Positions 10,273 to 22,390 of a stretch of 64,000 nt of DNA are shown one piece after another; the first letter of the stretch is position 1; each line of letters opens with the position of its first letter. Source of the DNA: Laguncularia racemosa (lineage: Eukaryota; Streptophyta; Magnoliopsida; Myrtales; Combretaceae); assembly GCA_037954665.1 (NCBI GenBank), contig JBBMOL010000066.1:1302001-1366000 (forward strand), given 5' to 3'. The notes below the pieces were generated by a model. It was given only the letters and a program-made list of their open reading frames with translations, did not search any database and was not told where the DNA came from. The position numbers were made by a program, and so were the translations under genes.

Positions 10273-11669
10273 AATTCCCCCACACTTAAACTCTTGCTTG
10301 TCCTCAAGCAATTGCATCAAAATCAATTGAGAAATCTATCATAGATTATACAAACTTTCTTTTCATCATTCCAAGCATCTATTCATTTGTAATTCATGAC
10401 TTGTAATTTAATGTCTACTACTTCAACCAAACTGGTTTCCTGTGATCAAATTACTATGGACAAAATTCAATAGCTAATCTAAACAAAACAAACTTTAATC
10501 TTCATGTTTAGCAAAATAATTTTTATTCTAAAAGTAAATACTTAATCCACTAAGGAAAAACACCCAATTAAACTTCATTGGACATTAGCAAACATATAAT
10601 CCTTGCAACATAAAGTAAAAGCATATAGTATAAGCTCTTTGCTAGATATTCTCCCTTTTATACATCTTTGTTTTATTCAATGAATGTTCACATTCATGTT
10701 CTTTTGATTTATTCAAGCATCTATTTTGACGGGTTTTTGCCCGCTTCTTTTCATGAACTTTTGCCTTTTTCGCCCTTATCGTTATAGTGAGTTCATTGAG
10801 TCGGCAACATCCCGAGCTCATCACTCAAGTGACCGGGTTTTGAGATACCCCTACGGACTCTTCCTCACTCTAACATTCAAGTTTGAATACTCTTAACTCA
10901 ATTAGTTGAATCATTGGAGTAATGGCTATGCTTGATTCTTTTTTTTTTTTTTCACTAAGTGTTATGATTGCTTTACAAACAACTTCAAAGAGTATACAGT
11001 AGCTAATATAACTTAGAAGTAAACTTGTTTATTTTTCACTTAGGGACTCGACTTACTCTTAGACTTCCAATGCTAAAGCTAAATACAAGGTAAATTTGTT
11101 TCTTAAAGATTTCACTACTTAATTTTAACCATGTATTCTAATCACAGCAGTGGGTGAGTAAAGCATTTGAACAAGTCAATTTCACATTTTGTAGATGCTT
11201 ATTACAACATTTAGTACAATATCTAGATTTCATGATAATTTTGAAAAAATTTGGCTTAAAATTGCTTAAGGACAAACATTCAAAGTATGGATCAATTCTC
11301 TATAATTTATTATCCTCTCCCCCACACTTAGCTTGAACAGTGTCCTCACTGTTCCTAATTTAGCACAATTGAAAAGGAATTAACAACTCAAGGAACATTA
11401 GAGAATAAGAGAAAGGAAATACTGGTACTTCCCTGGTATTGGAGTTTTCCCCTTAAGCTCTGGAAAGTGTCATCTAATGATATGTATCCTTGCTGCAGCC
11501 GATCCAAAGAGTTCAAAAATACACTAAAATCAAAACAAACTAAACTAAAACAAAACAAAACAAAAATAAGCCAAAACTAATGCAAAACAAAACTTTTTTT
11601 TTTTTTTTTACATGGGTTGCCTCCCATGAAGCGCCTTTCTTTAACGTCTTTGGCTAGACGTTCCTGTCA
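10273..11669 (-). other. Polypurine tract and non-coding post-integrase region
   Basis: The polypurine tract AAGTGTGGGGGAATT occupies 10287-10273, immediately next to the 3' LTR. A second very similar purine run lies at about 11315-11328 (minus AAGTGTGGGGGAGAGG), just downstream of integrase, and could be a second plus-strand primer. A T10-12 and a T17 run occur at 10939 and 11594. ORFs here are short and show no env-like signal peptide or membrane segment, so I see no coding content. Confidence 0.7.
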
Positions 11670-12850
11670 TCAATCACAATACTCGGGGTGAGTTAAACTG
11701 GTTTCTTCAATATTACATACTGGAAATCCTTCATAAAAAGGTTTCAAGCGATGACCATTAACTTTGAAGGTCTTACCAGTTTCAAGGCTTGCGATCTCAA
11801 CTGCACCATGGGAAAATATGTTAGTGATAACAAAAGGGCCAATCCACCGTGATTGTAGTTTGCCAGGAAACAATTTCAATCGAGAATGGTAAAGTAATAC
11901 TTTTTGACCTACAGAAAAATTCTTTCGGGAAATCATTTGATCATGAAAATCCTTTGTTTTTTCCTTGTAGATTTTAGTACTCTCATAAGCTTCTCTTCGA
12001 ATCTCCTCAAGTTCTTGTAATTGAAGTTTTCTGTGTTCACCCGCCTCATCCATTCGCATGTTACATTGTTTTACAGCCCAATACGCCTTATGTTCAAGCT
12101 CCACAGGGAGATGACATGGTTTGCCAAATATTAAACGGTAAGGAGACATACCTATAGGGGTCTTGTAAGCTGTCCGGTAGGCCCATAATGTATCCTCAAG
12201 TCTTGTGCTCCAGTCTTTCCTGCTTGGATTGACGGTTTTTTCTAGAATAGACTTGATTTCTCGATTTGAGACTTCTACCAATCCATTGGTTTGAGGGTGG
12301 TATGCGGTGGAAGTGCGATGAGTGACCCTGTATTTTTTTAGTAGAGTTTCCACTATCCTATTACAAAAGTGTGTGCCACGATCACTGATAAGAGCCTTTG
12401 GTCTCCCGAACCTAGCAAAAATATGAGATTTAACAAAATCCACAACAACTTTAGCATCATTAGTTCGAGTCGCTTTGGCTTCCACCCATTTTGAAACATA
12501 ATCCACAGCAAGAAGGATGTAAACATTGCCAAAGGAAGGAGGAAAAGGACCCATGAAGTCAATACCCCATATATCAAATATTTCACAAGCAAGAATAGGG
12601 GTAAGTGGCATTTGATCTCTACGTCCTAAGTTCCCAATCTTTTGACATCGTTCACAAGACTTACAAAACATAAAAGAGTCACGAAACAATGTAGGCCAAA
12701 ACAAACCACACCCTAATACCTTTTGAGCTGTCCTCTTAGGGCCAAAATGTCCACCGCATGCATATGAGTGACAAAATTGCAAGACAGAAGGAATATCGTC
12801 TTGAGAAATACACCTTCTAATGATTTGGTCAGCACAATGTTTTCCACAAA
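11670..12850 (-). pseudogene. Integrase of the Athila-like element
   Basis: The last 390 or so codons of a 465-codon open stretch are a complete integrase. It has the zinc-binding part (YACGGHFGPKRTAQK, then FCKSCERCQKIG) and the catalytic core with Asp in FDIWGIDFMGPFP, Asp in LISDRGTHF and Glu in NGLVEVSNREIKS. The family's conserved FGKPCHLPVELEHKAYWAVK and a C-terminal DNA-binding region ending LKPFYEGFP follow. It would insert element cDNA. The domain itself is uninterrupted to its stop at 11670; it is out of frame with RNase H by one base near 12845, where the minus strand has an AAAA run. Confidence 0.92.
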
Positions 12851-13510
12851 TATGGATCATCCCATACATAATACTTAGCATCACTTTTAATTTTATCTTT
12901 TTGAGCCTTAGACAAATCACTTGGTAGTGTCTTAGTAACCAAATAATTGACAATATCAGCATACCACGGAATTGTCTTTTGAATAGAAAAGAGATACTCA
13001 TCTGGAAAATCATCTTGTATTTGTGTGGACCCTTCACTGATAGGAATTCGACTGAGGTGGTTGGCAACTAAGTTTTCTGAGCCTTTCCTATCACGTATCT
13101 CCAGATCGAACTCTTGTAAGAGGAGTATCCATCGAATAAGTCTTGGTTTCGCCTCCTTCTTCGCGAGCAGGTATTTAAGAGCTGCATGATCAGAGTAAAC
13201 AATTACCTTAGTACCAAGTAAATATGATCTGAATTTTTCTAATGCAAAAACAACAGCCAAGAGTTCTTTTTCCGTTGTGGAATAGTTGCATTGAGCATTA
13301 TCCAAAGTTCTGAAAGCATAATAAATGGCACGAGAAGCTCTCCCAACTCTTTGGCCAAGAACTGCTCCAACTGCATAGTTGCTCGCATCACACATGATTT
13401 CAAAGGGAAGGGTCCAGTTGGGTGGTTGGATGATTGGAGCAGAAGTTAACTTGTCCCTCAGTGTGTCAAAAGCGTTCTTACAGGCCTCATCGAACTCAAA
13501 TGTCACTTTT
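12851..13510 (-). pseudogene. RNase H of the Athila-like element
   Basis: Landmarks are FEIMCDASNYAVGAVLGQR (first Asp), TTEKELLAVVFALEKF (Glu), VIVYSDHAALKYLL (Asp) and SENLVANHLSRI (last acidic position replaced by Asn-His context typical of Athila). It degrades the RNA strand of the hybrid. The domain is open but is joined to RT and to integrase only across single-base frameshifts at about 13510 (in a run of eight or nine A residues on the minus strand) and 12845. Confidence 0.88.
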
Positions 13511-14545
13511 TTTTTGTAGCAATCGACATAAGGGTTGAGTAATCTTGGAGAAATCCTTGATGAAGCATCGATAGAATCCTGCACTCCCAAGAAAAGACTG
13601 AATTTCCCGTACACTTACAGGGTAAGGTAAAGATTTAATCAGTTCTACCTTAGCTTTATCGACTTCAAGCCCCTTAGAAGATACTATATGGCCTAAAATG
13701 AGACTCTGTTCAACCATAAAGTGACATTTTTCATAATTCAACACTAGATTCTTATCTATACATCTTTGAAGCACTTTTGTAAGGTTAGTCAAACATGAAT
13801 CAAAAGAATTACCATAAACGGTAAAGTCATCCATGAAAACTTCTATAATATTCTCCACATAATCTGAAAATATACTAACCATACATCTTTGGAATGTGGC
13901 TGGGGCATTGCAGAGCCTAAAAGGCATCCTTCGATACGCAAAAGTACCGAATGGACAAGTGAAAGTGGTCTTCTCTTGATCTTCCGGTGCCACTGGAATT
14001 TGATGAAAACCTGAATAACCATCAAGACAACAACAGTGAGAATGGCCAGCCAAACGTTCAAGCATCTGATCAAGAAAAGGAAGAGGGAAGTGGTCCTTCC
14101 GAGTTGACGCGTTTAACTTCCTGTAATCAACACAAACCCTCCATCCATTCTGAACCCGAGTAGGAATTAACTCACCATCGGAGTTTTCAATCACAGTTAA
14201 GCCTGTTTTCTTTGGAACAACTTGGATCGGGCTTACCCATTTGCTGTCGGAAATTGGATAGATCATACCTGCATCAAGAAGTTTCAAGATCTCTTTCTTA
14301 ACTACCTCCATCATAGGTGGATTCAAACGAAGCTGAACTTCTCTTGAAGGTTTGCAATTATCTTCCATCAAAATCTTGTGCATGCAGGTGGAGGGGCTTA
14401 GTCCTTTAATATCAGCTATGGACCATCCAATGGCTTCTTTGTACTCCCTCAACACCCGAATCAACTTTTCTTCTTCTAAAGTACTTAGCTTGTTGGAGAC
14501 TATCACAGCAAGAGTCTCCTTTTCTCCTAAGAAAATATATTTAGA
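13510..14545 (-). pseudogene. Reverse transcriptase of the Athila-like element
   Basis: A 336-codon stretch contains all RT blocks. They are WVSPIQVVPKKTG, WRVCVDYRKLN, CLDGYSGFHQIPVAP (first catalytic Asp), MPFRLCNAPATFQRCM, VFMDDFTVYG (catalytic Asp pair) and QSFLGSAGFYRCFI. The N-terminal connection (SNKLSTLEEEKLIRVLREYK) is typical of Athila. The frame begins after a one-base shift near 14545 relative to protease and ends in a premature stop at 13496 caused by the A-run shift. The enzyme itself keeps its catalytic residues. Confidence 0.93.
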
Positions 14546-15300
14546 TGTTCGGGTAGGGGTTTTAATTCTAGCTTCGGTGCCTGCACAATAGAAGGAAGAA
14601 GTTTTGTGTTAGAAGGGGGTAAATGAATGTAGGACACATCATACCTGATAGGTTTTAATGATTCCAACTCCCAAATCTTGTCCTGCAAATCAGAGGATAT
14701 TACAAACTTCTCCTTAAGAGTTGTCAATGCATGAATCGTAAGACTCTTATTAAGTACAACTTTCAACTCATCATCATCTATCAAATCAAATGTAGTCTGT
14801 GTTAATAGGTCAATAACATCAACAACAAAAACGGGTGAGATGTCACTAGGATATTTCATGGCATCATAAATGTTAAATTTAATCACTTCACCATCAAATT
14901 CCATAGTGAGGTTACCATCATGTACATCGATTTTTGTTCTAGATGTCTTAAGAAATAGTCTCCCTAATAATATCATCGATGAATTACGAGAATCATCATT
15001 TTCCATGTCAAGCACGTAAAAATCTACGGGGAAAACCAAACCATTAACTTGTACTAAAACATCTTCTAGAACTCCCTCAGGATAAACATTGGACCTATCA
15101 GCCAGTTAAACAATAACGCCTGTTTCCTTTAGGGGTCCAACATTTAAACATTGATAAACAGACAAAGGCATAACATTGATTGAAGCGCCTAAATCACACA
15201 TAGCTTTAGTGATTCCAAGGTTACCTATTTTGCAAGGAATAGTAAACATACATGGATCCTTACATTTAGGAGGAAGCTTCTTTTGAAGAATAGCTAAAAC
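14527..15300 (-). pseudogene. Aspartic protease region of the Athila-like element
   Basis: The protease core lies at about 15260-15000: MFTIPCKIGNLGITKAMCDL, then the catalytic stretch CDLGASINVMPLSVY (Asp at about 15200). An in-frame TAA at 15106-15108 interrupts it before LADRSNVYPEGVLEDVL, then reading continues in the same frame through FPVDFYVLDMENDDS and ILLGRLFLKTSRT to a stop at 14527. The stop at 15106 is what a single C-to-T change in a Gln codon would give. Such proteases cleave Gag-Pol. Confidence 0.85.
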
Positions 15301-17070
15301 ATTCTCACCTACACTAATCTTTTCATTACCTTTCAGCTTTCTTTTGTTAGTGCACAATTCTTTTAGAAATTTAGCATAACGAGGTACTTGCTTAATAGCA
15401 TCCAGCAAGGGAATGTTTACCTCAACTTTGCGAAAAGTGTCAAGAATCTCTTTTTCTTCAGCTTCATTCTTGGATTTTGCTAGTCTGGAAGGGAAAGGAG
15501 GTGCTGTTGTCATGACCTTTGGTGGTTCAATGAGGGGTCCTTTGATCTGATTGTTCTGCTGGCTTGGAGTTGGAGTTTCTTTCTCAGTCTCTACCTCAGG
15601 ATTAGTTCGGTGATCCTCCTCATTTGATCCCTGCAATTTCGTTCCACTTCTCAAGGTAATTGCATTAGCACTTTGCTTTGGATTTGTGACTGTTTGAGAA
15701 GGTAACTTACCTTGAGTTTCCAACCTATTTAGAGAAGAAGCAAGTTGACTTACCTGATTTTCCAAGTTGTGGATGCTCTGCTTTGTCTCATCCTGAAATT
15801 GTTTTGTATTAACGGCAAGTGATTTAACAATTTCCTCAAGGGACATACCTGAAGTGGAAGGAGCCTGTGATACTTGGTTTGATGGCTTGGGTTGGAATTG
15901 TTAGAAGTTTTGTGGTTTATTGCCATATCTGAAGTTAGGGTGATCCCTCCATCCGGGATTGTAAGTATTTGAATAGGGATCATACTTCCTCTGCGGTTGT
16001 CCTGGAAATCCGCCTATAGCATTGGCGTGTTCATGATTGTCATCTTGCAATGTGGGGCACATGTCGGTCGGATGACTAGGAGCAGCACAAATTCCACAGG
16101 CTTTCACCTGTTGGGTATTTCCAAGAGCTAGCTGCTGCACAAGGGAGGTAAGATTAGAAATTTGATGTTCAAGGTTAGACACATTTACCTCATTTACCTT
16201 CCTTGAAGACGTATCATGCCTATACCCAAATTGTTGCGAATTGGCAGCCATAATGGAGATCAATTCCCTAGCTTGACCAGGGGTTTTGTTTACTATGGCG
16301 CCTCCACTTGCAGCATCCATCATCTTTCTTTCCATCGGAAGTAGGCCCTCGTAGAGGTATTGGATAAGGAGTTGTTCAGATATCCCATGTTGTGGGCAGC
16401 TTGCACACAATTGCTTGAACCTCTCCCAATACTCATGAAGAGTCTCGGTGTCCCTTTGTTTTATACCACAAATTTCTCTTCTTATACCAGCGGCTCTGGA
16501 TGCGGGGAAGAATTTGTCCAAGAAGAGTCTCACCATATCTGTCCAAGTGGTGATAGAACCTGGAGGCAAATAAAACAACCAATCTTTAGCTTTAGTACTT
16601 AAAGAAAATGGAAAAGCACGTAACTTGATTTGGTCATCGGTTATTCCTTGCGGCCTCATACTAGAACACACTATATGGAACTCTTTCAAATGCTTATGAG
16701 GATCTTCATTCTCAAGACCATGAAATGTAGGTAGTAGATGTATCAACCCAGATTTCAATTCGAATTCCACGGCTAGTTCGGGGTAGTGAATACAAAGTGG
16801 TTGTTGATTCACATCCGGTGCAGCCAACTCCCTTAAGGTTCTCTCGAGATTTGTCATGCCGTCCTCTTTTTCAGAATCAGACAAGTCCGATACTAAGTTC
16901 GGTCTAGTGGATGATCTAGCTTCTTGTCGTAGCCTCTTTAGAGTCTTCTCAATCTTCGGATTATAAGTTAGTTCACCTGTTGAGAAGAACGAGTCATACA
17001 AGAATAGAAATAAATTTGACACCAATCCCCGGCAACGGCGCCAAAATTTGGTGGGTGTCGAATCCAACAA
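15301..17070 (-). pseudogene. Gag of the Athila-like element
   Basis: Same frame as protease. Starting near TGELTYNPKIEKTLKRLRQE (about 16980), the gag domain runs over AKDWLFYLPPGSITTWTDMV, FLDKFFPASRAAGIRREI and ERFKQLCASCPQHG. A CCHC knuckle follows (CGICAAPSHPTDMC, about 16100-16060), then a Gln-rich stretch. An in-frame TAA at 15901-15903 splits it; after it come SLEEIVKSLAVNTKQFQDET (coiled-coil-like) and a Pro/Gln/Ser-rich linker. The open frame upstream reaches 17070, but its first residues overlap the LTR and primer site, so the true start is uncertain. Confidence 0.85.
17026..17043 (-). other. Primer binding site, Asp-tRNA type
   Basis: Minus strand TGGCGCCGTTGCCGGGGA, five bases inside the 5' LTR. 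This primer choice is characteristic of the Athila/Tat group. Confidence 0.93.
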
Positions 17071-17187
17071 AAATAAAACCTACTCCTAGACAATTATATG
17101 ATTTGCATATAGTGGTGAGTAGGGTCGAATCCACAGGGATTGGTAAAGATATTTCTATTTAAAGAGAACAATAAGAAAAAGGAAAAT

Positions 17188-17219
<32 letters not shown>

Positions 17220-18696
17220 GTTGTTGTGAATCAAATAAAGTAAAACAAGGTAAGAAAATCAGATATTGGTAAAAGTCTAGCCAAAGGAATCAAGATGGTT
17301 TAATTCTAGGAATTGATCATCGATGCAAATGTTCTCTATTCTTGTTCTAGATAAATTGGTTATGGTTATTAACAAGCTCTAACAACCTATCTCTCCTTAC
17401 TTCCTCGATAACCTCAGACAAGCGCTTTGAATTATTTCTCTTATTGATTAAACAACCCTTAGACAAGCGCTTAGGATTTAATCTATCAATAGCATTAAGA
17501 TCTAGAGAGACTACCATTCATGCCAGTAGATTATAAGATAACCTATTTAAACATGATCACACACCTCCATAACATGAATTCGATCATCTCTTTTATAACC
17601 AAATATGTTATTGCGTCACTAAGACTAGAACAATCAAACAATTACGGATTTGACGTACTAGTTGACAATATATTAACTTGCTAATTGAGTAGAAGAGCTC
17701 TATTCATACCAATCAACAAAGATAATAATGACAAAACGATCAGAAGATATATGAATACCCGAAAACAAAGAATAGAATAAATACAAGTCAATTAGACCTC
17801 ACAATTCGTGGAGAATTAAACATCTATGACCCTTTGGCTAGAAAAGTAGCTTAGCTACTCATGTTCATCAATAAAACGAAAAATAAAAATAAAAACATAA
17901 TGAACCGTGTTGCCTGCTCTGCCTCCGCGTTTCCTTCTTCAAGATCCAAAATTCCAAGATCAAAAGTTGTCCTAACCCTCTAGGGTTGGCTCTATTTATA
18001 CTATTAGATGGATAGCATGTGATCTTTTGCTAGCAAGATACGAAAATATCTTTCCTTTTCCAAGTAGATTTCGAGAAGTGAAGATACGTCTGCCTGGCAC
18101 GCCCCACCACACGGCCGTGGGTCAAGCCGTGCCATCCTCTGTGCATAATCTTTAAGTCTTCAACCGCGCCCAGTGTGAACCACGGTTACACACACGGCCA
18201 GATTTCAAGCCGTGCCTTCATCTGTACATTATCTTCAAGTCTTCATCCGTGTCCAGTGTGTACCACGGTTACACCTACGGCTAGATTTCAAGTCGTGCCT
18301 TCATCTGGTTGATGTTCCACACTTTCTTCTCATTGACACACCTAGCTTCCACCACGGCTTCAAGCACGGTTTATCCCACGGGTTCCACCACGGCCGTGCC
18401 TTAAGCCGTGTCTCTCTCTGTTGAAAGTCCTCATTTTCGCCTTCTTATCCAGTGTGTAACACGGTTTGAACCTTGGCCGTGCCTCAAACCATGCTTCCTC
18501 CGGTGGTGTAATTCCTTGTCTTGATCCAAGTTGTAGATGACTTCTCTAAAATACTTGAATTAGCATCCTTGACTCCATTTAACCTGATTTATCACGATGA
18601 TAGAATTAAAGTACCATTTCCTTATGATTTCTATAAAATCAATAATAATTTAACACAATTTATATTATAAAGATTGAGTATAAAATGGCTCTATCA
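17049..18696 (-). repeat. 5' LTR of the Athila-like element
   Basis: Matches 8634-10272 over its whole length. The G run here is 31 bases (17188-17218) against 25 in the other copy. TATA box on the minus strand at 17992-18000; palindromic array at 18092-18500. The ORF at 18212-18424 is an LTR artefact. Confidence 0.95.
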
Positions 18697-18701
18697 TTAT
18701 C
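18697..18701. repeat. Target site duplication (right) of the Athila-like element
   Basis: TTATC, identical to 8629-8633. Confidence 0.9.
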
Positions 18702-19560
18702 TCTTTGGTCTAATATAAATATGTAATCCTACATGGAAGTGTCATCATGTTAGACATCTTTTGAAAAAAAAAAAAATCTTTGATTGAGTTTTGCTCTCAA
18801 TTATACTGTTCTTATCCATTTCTTTGATTGTAGCAAACTTTAGTACTTATCAAGCTATTTTATAGATTGTGGCATACTTTCATTTTTGTAATTCATATGT
18901 CATATCAAATCTCATTAATAAACCCATTAGTAAATACTCTGTGAGTCATATTTCTTTAACACCTAGATTGTATTCGCTGAAGTGAGTCATATCAATTGTT
19001 AATTCAATCAACCCCCAATGTAATTTATTATTGTGAGTTATATTGATTGGTAATTCTTCCATGTCTTTTATATTTCCATTGTTCCTTACATAATAACCCA
19101 TAAATATATTTCCATTCTACATATTAAAATTACAATCTTATTCTTAGCTGCACTTATTGGTCGTGTTGGATTCTATTTTAGATTCTAAGGCACATCATAT
19201 AGTTCTTGAGGAAAAAGAGGAAGAAGAAACCAGTGACTTTTCTAATCATAAATTCAAAAGTTCAAAATAATTAAGGCTTTAGAAGGAAAATTAGGATATT
19301 CCTACAATAGTAAGCTCACTTGATATTGAGGGACTCTTTAGACAAATTGATGAAATTCCTTTAAAACCAATTACCATGGATAAAGCTCAATAGAACATGT
19401 TTTATGAAACAACAACAATTGAAAAGGAGCACTTTTTATGAGCGCTCCTTAGACCTAGATGTATCTTTAAAGGAGACATAGCATTATGTTGATAGAGCAT
19501 TGTGAAGTGGCCTAACTATAAAGAGGAGGGGTATCATGAGACATAATGCCATCAATAGAA
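18702..19560. other. AT-rich intergenic DNA
   Basis: Low-complexity, no ORF of note. Sequence interrupted by the Athila-like insertion on its left. I see nothing recognisable. Confidence 0.5.
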
Positions 19561-21720
19561 GTTTCATTGAATGTATTGTTTGCTTGACTATCAAAGAGTC
19601 TTACAAGGACTCTAGTTTCATCATTGCCATTCTCATCTATCTGAATGGTAGTGTTTAAATCATCATCATTATATGGCAAGGATTCATTTTTCTCATCAAA
19701 GATATGTACAGGAGTACTCTCTTTACTATTAGCAGTGTGTTTAGGAGTCCCTTTAAAGTCAACTAGTTTATCATCCTCTTCTTCATTTGTAATTTCAACA
19801 ACAATTGGTCAATTATCAATTCAAAATTCTTTTCCAATACCATATCGATTAGGAAATGGTTGAATACTACGTAGAGTTGATTTTAAGGGATTGATGTCTT
19901 TTGAGGTATTGATAGTTGTATTGCTGGGTTCCTACCTTTTGATCTATACTCAATCGAAGCATTAGTTATTTTTGATCCCTCTTATCTTGCAAAAGACAAG
20001 GAAAACAAGTTTATAAGAAAAGTTGGTGATAATAGAAATGATAATAAAAAATAAAAGAGAGAATATTGACAATAATGATACCTCGTAAATATGAAAGTGC
20101 TTCACTTGTCTAATAATAAGCAAAGAAGGAATGGAATGACTACTCTATGTCTTGCTTTTTGCACCAAAAGATGACTTTGCCTTTTCATTGGAAAGATGGA
20201 ATTGAAATTCATACTTGTAGATGGGCTCCTTTAGTAGTTCTTCCTTAACTACATTAGATAGATATTCTTTAACTAGCCAATTGAAGTAAATCTAGATCGC
20301 AATGAAGAAGGGAAATACAATTGCTTAACTTCTAAACAAATATCTTTAAAATCTACTAGGTTAAGTGCTTGGCAACATTCATCAAAGTCTTCATTGATGT
20401 TTATAATTTAGTGAATACCCTAGTCAAATCTAGATTGTTGTGTGACCTTGTGAGGTAAATATATCATAACTTTATGCTTCAAGAAATAATTAGAAGAGTC
20501 TCTCCAATCATGAAGAGAAGGAAGGCCTTTGGGTGAATACCACAAAACAAACCCAGTGTCACTAGCATTAAGTTTTTCTTGAGCTCCTAATAGATACACT
20601 ATATCTTTAGATCCTTTCGGGTAAAATTCTTGGAATTATAAATAACTAGCTAGTCTACTTGTATAAGGATGGAAATTCACCTCTTTTATATTATCTATCA
20701 CATGGAGTAGTGAACCTAAAGGTTTTTTGTCAATCCATGCAAAAGCTTGAGGCTCGACATGATTAAGTCTATTTAAACACAAACCAAAATGTCTTCTAAA
20801 TCATTCAACAAAAAATACTTGCAAGAACACCACATCAACATGTGGTAGTATAGTGTGATGTTCCTTTGACCTTATTGAAGTTTCGTAGTATAAGTTGAGA
20901 TGTTGAGACAAGGAGCATAGATAGAATAATCTTAAGGCAAAATGCGCTCTACATGCTATATGAACTACCAAATGAAAGAATTGATGATTGCCACCGTTTG
21001 TTAAACCATTGGGATCACATATAGAGATAAAGCTCATATCTTTAAAAAAAAAAAAGGAGAAAGGAATGTAAGTTCAAGTGGAAGTGAATATGAAAAGGAT
21101 CCATAATGGGTATAATTAAATACTTACTTATATTGATCATTTGTATTGTTTGCTTCTTTTTGCTTAAAGAAGTACTTAATCCATGTAGAGAATGTAGCTT
21201 CCTTATGACTATCAATGGCTACTTCTAAGGCTGATATGATTTCTTGGTCTTCTTTAAAGACACTAGCTGTGGTGATATTAATCAACTTGAAGTTGTGAAA
21301 ATGTAAAAGTTTACACACATTTTCCAATTTAGGGGTGATTTCTCCGCCGTGAAGTCACAAAAGTATGAGTTTGTATGCTTTATCGAGTTATAATTGTTTA
21401 TCAAAACTCCATTTCATTTGGATGGGGAAACCTAAAACGAGAAGAAATCATTATAGGGTAATATGATTTTTGTAGCCTTTACAACATCTATATATCGTGA
21501 CTCACCCATAATATAATTCACTTAAGGGCGCTAACTAGGCACAATTTGCTTGGGAAGAAAATTTGAGTATTTGAAATGAGAAGTTCTCCCATTTTATTCC
21601 AAAAGTCTGTTGTGAAGTTTTTTATATTTTTTCTATCTTCAACCCGAGATTCTTGCTTTATGAAGTGTAAAACACTATTAGCTTGTTGGTGCTCATGCAT
21701 GTTTTTCTCATTTGTACATA
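19560..21720 (-). pseudogene. Plant-mobile-domain (PMD)-type pseudogene
   Basis: The minus strand carries a chain of protein-like stretches broken by stops. They are 21518-21700 (MHEHQQANSVLHF...), 21124-21327 (NITTASVFKEDQEIISALEV, FSTWIKYFFKQKEAN), 20801-21037 (HFALRLFYLCSLSQHLNL, HVDVVFLQVFFVE) and then RFRRHFGLCLNRLNHVEPQA with weak Asp/Glu-rich text to about 19640. It aligns by eye, in the same order, with the plus-strand pseudogene at 52850-54620 (there NITSTKVSYKELSFQMSLL and HVDLVFLQLFFCET). The FLxxWLSxFVFPS-type core visible at that locus points to the aminotransferase-like/plant mobile domain family, often carried by transposons. No intact frame remains. Confidence 0.5.
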
Positions 21721-22390
21721 TTCGAAAGTAATTTTTCTTAATTATTGAGTTAGGCTATATGAAGACACTTTTGGCACATGATTGTTTGAAAATGTCTAGA
21801 TCTCTTTATTCTTGTCAACATTACTATTGTAATACCCGGTTTTCTTAGTATCTTTATCCATTACAAGTGATAGCAACAACTTCGTTTAATCACAACCATT
21901 AGAGGAGGAAAAGAGATGAAGCTTGATCTAATAGTATCACTACTTGTAGGATATAAATAAACAATAAAGATGAGTTAATTGCATAATAAAGTGAGGATAG
22001 TAATGCGAAATGAGCCAATTAAAGTGAATCATAAAGGGATCAGTTCACTTCTTAACGTCGCGAAGACACAAGCAATGAAATACTCGTGGATATACTGTAC
22101 AATTGACGTGGTAGCCTTCCGTTCAAAAATCCGATGATTGGCGTAGTACATCCAATTGAAGGAAAATGGTTGCATTTTACAATTGAAATTATGACACGTG
22201 TCTCCAATTCCTATTACTTCCTGACCGTGTAAAGGCTGTGTAGCATGGATCCGATTCTTAGTTTGGAGACACTTATTGTTTTACCCATGTCCGAAGCCCC
22301 CTTTGGGAAATCCCGAAAAAAAAAAGAAAAAAGGAAAACACAAAACTAGAAGGCTCGGGGGTTGAAGAGACTATTTGTGGGCAAATGACC
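21721..22390. other. Intergenic, no recognised feature
   Basis: AT-rich to about 22040, then mixed composition. A broken A run occurs at 22317-22335. No ORF or repeat boundary is convincing. Confidence 0.5.

Larger units (their letters stand above)
8634..18696 (-). mobile_element. Complete Athila-type Ty3/gypsy retrotransposon (about 10.1 kb)
   Basis: Two near-identical LTRs (8634-10272 and 17049-18696), 5-bp target duplication TTATC, polypurine tract at the 3' LTR and Asp-tRNA primer site at the 5' LTR define the element. Domain order on the minus strand is gag, protease, RT, RNase H, integrase, then a 1.4 kb non-coding stretch where Athila relatives often carry an env-like ORF; none is seen here. 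By eye the LTRs differ by about 15 substitutions and a few indels, roughly 1%, so the insertion is recent. Gag-pol has stops at 15901 and 15106 and frameshifts near 14545, 13510 and 12845. Two of the shifts sit in A runs and could be assembly errors. Confidence 0.95.

Noticed and set aside
10289..11669. env-like gene of the Athila-like element
   Set aside because: Only short ORFs without signal peptide or membrane segment; the 60-codon ORF at 10642-10824 is just Lys-rich.
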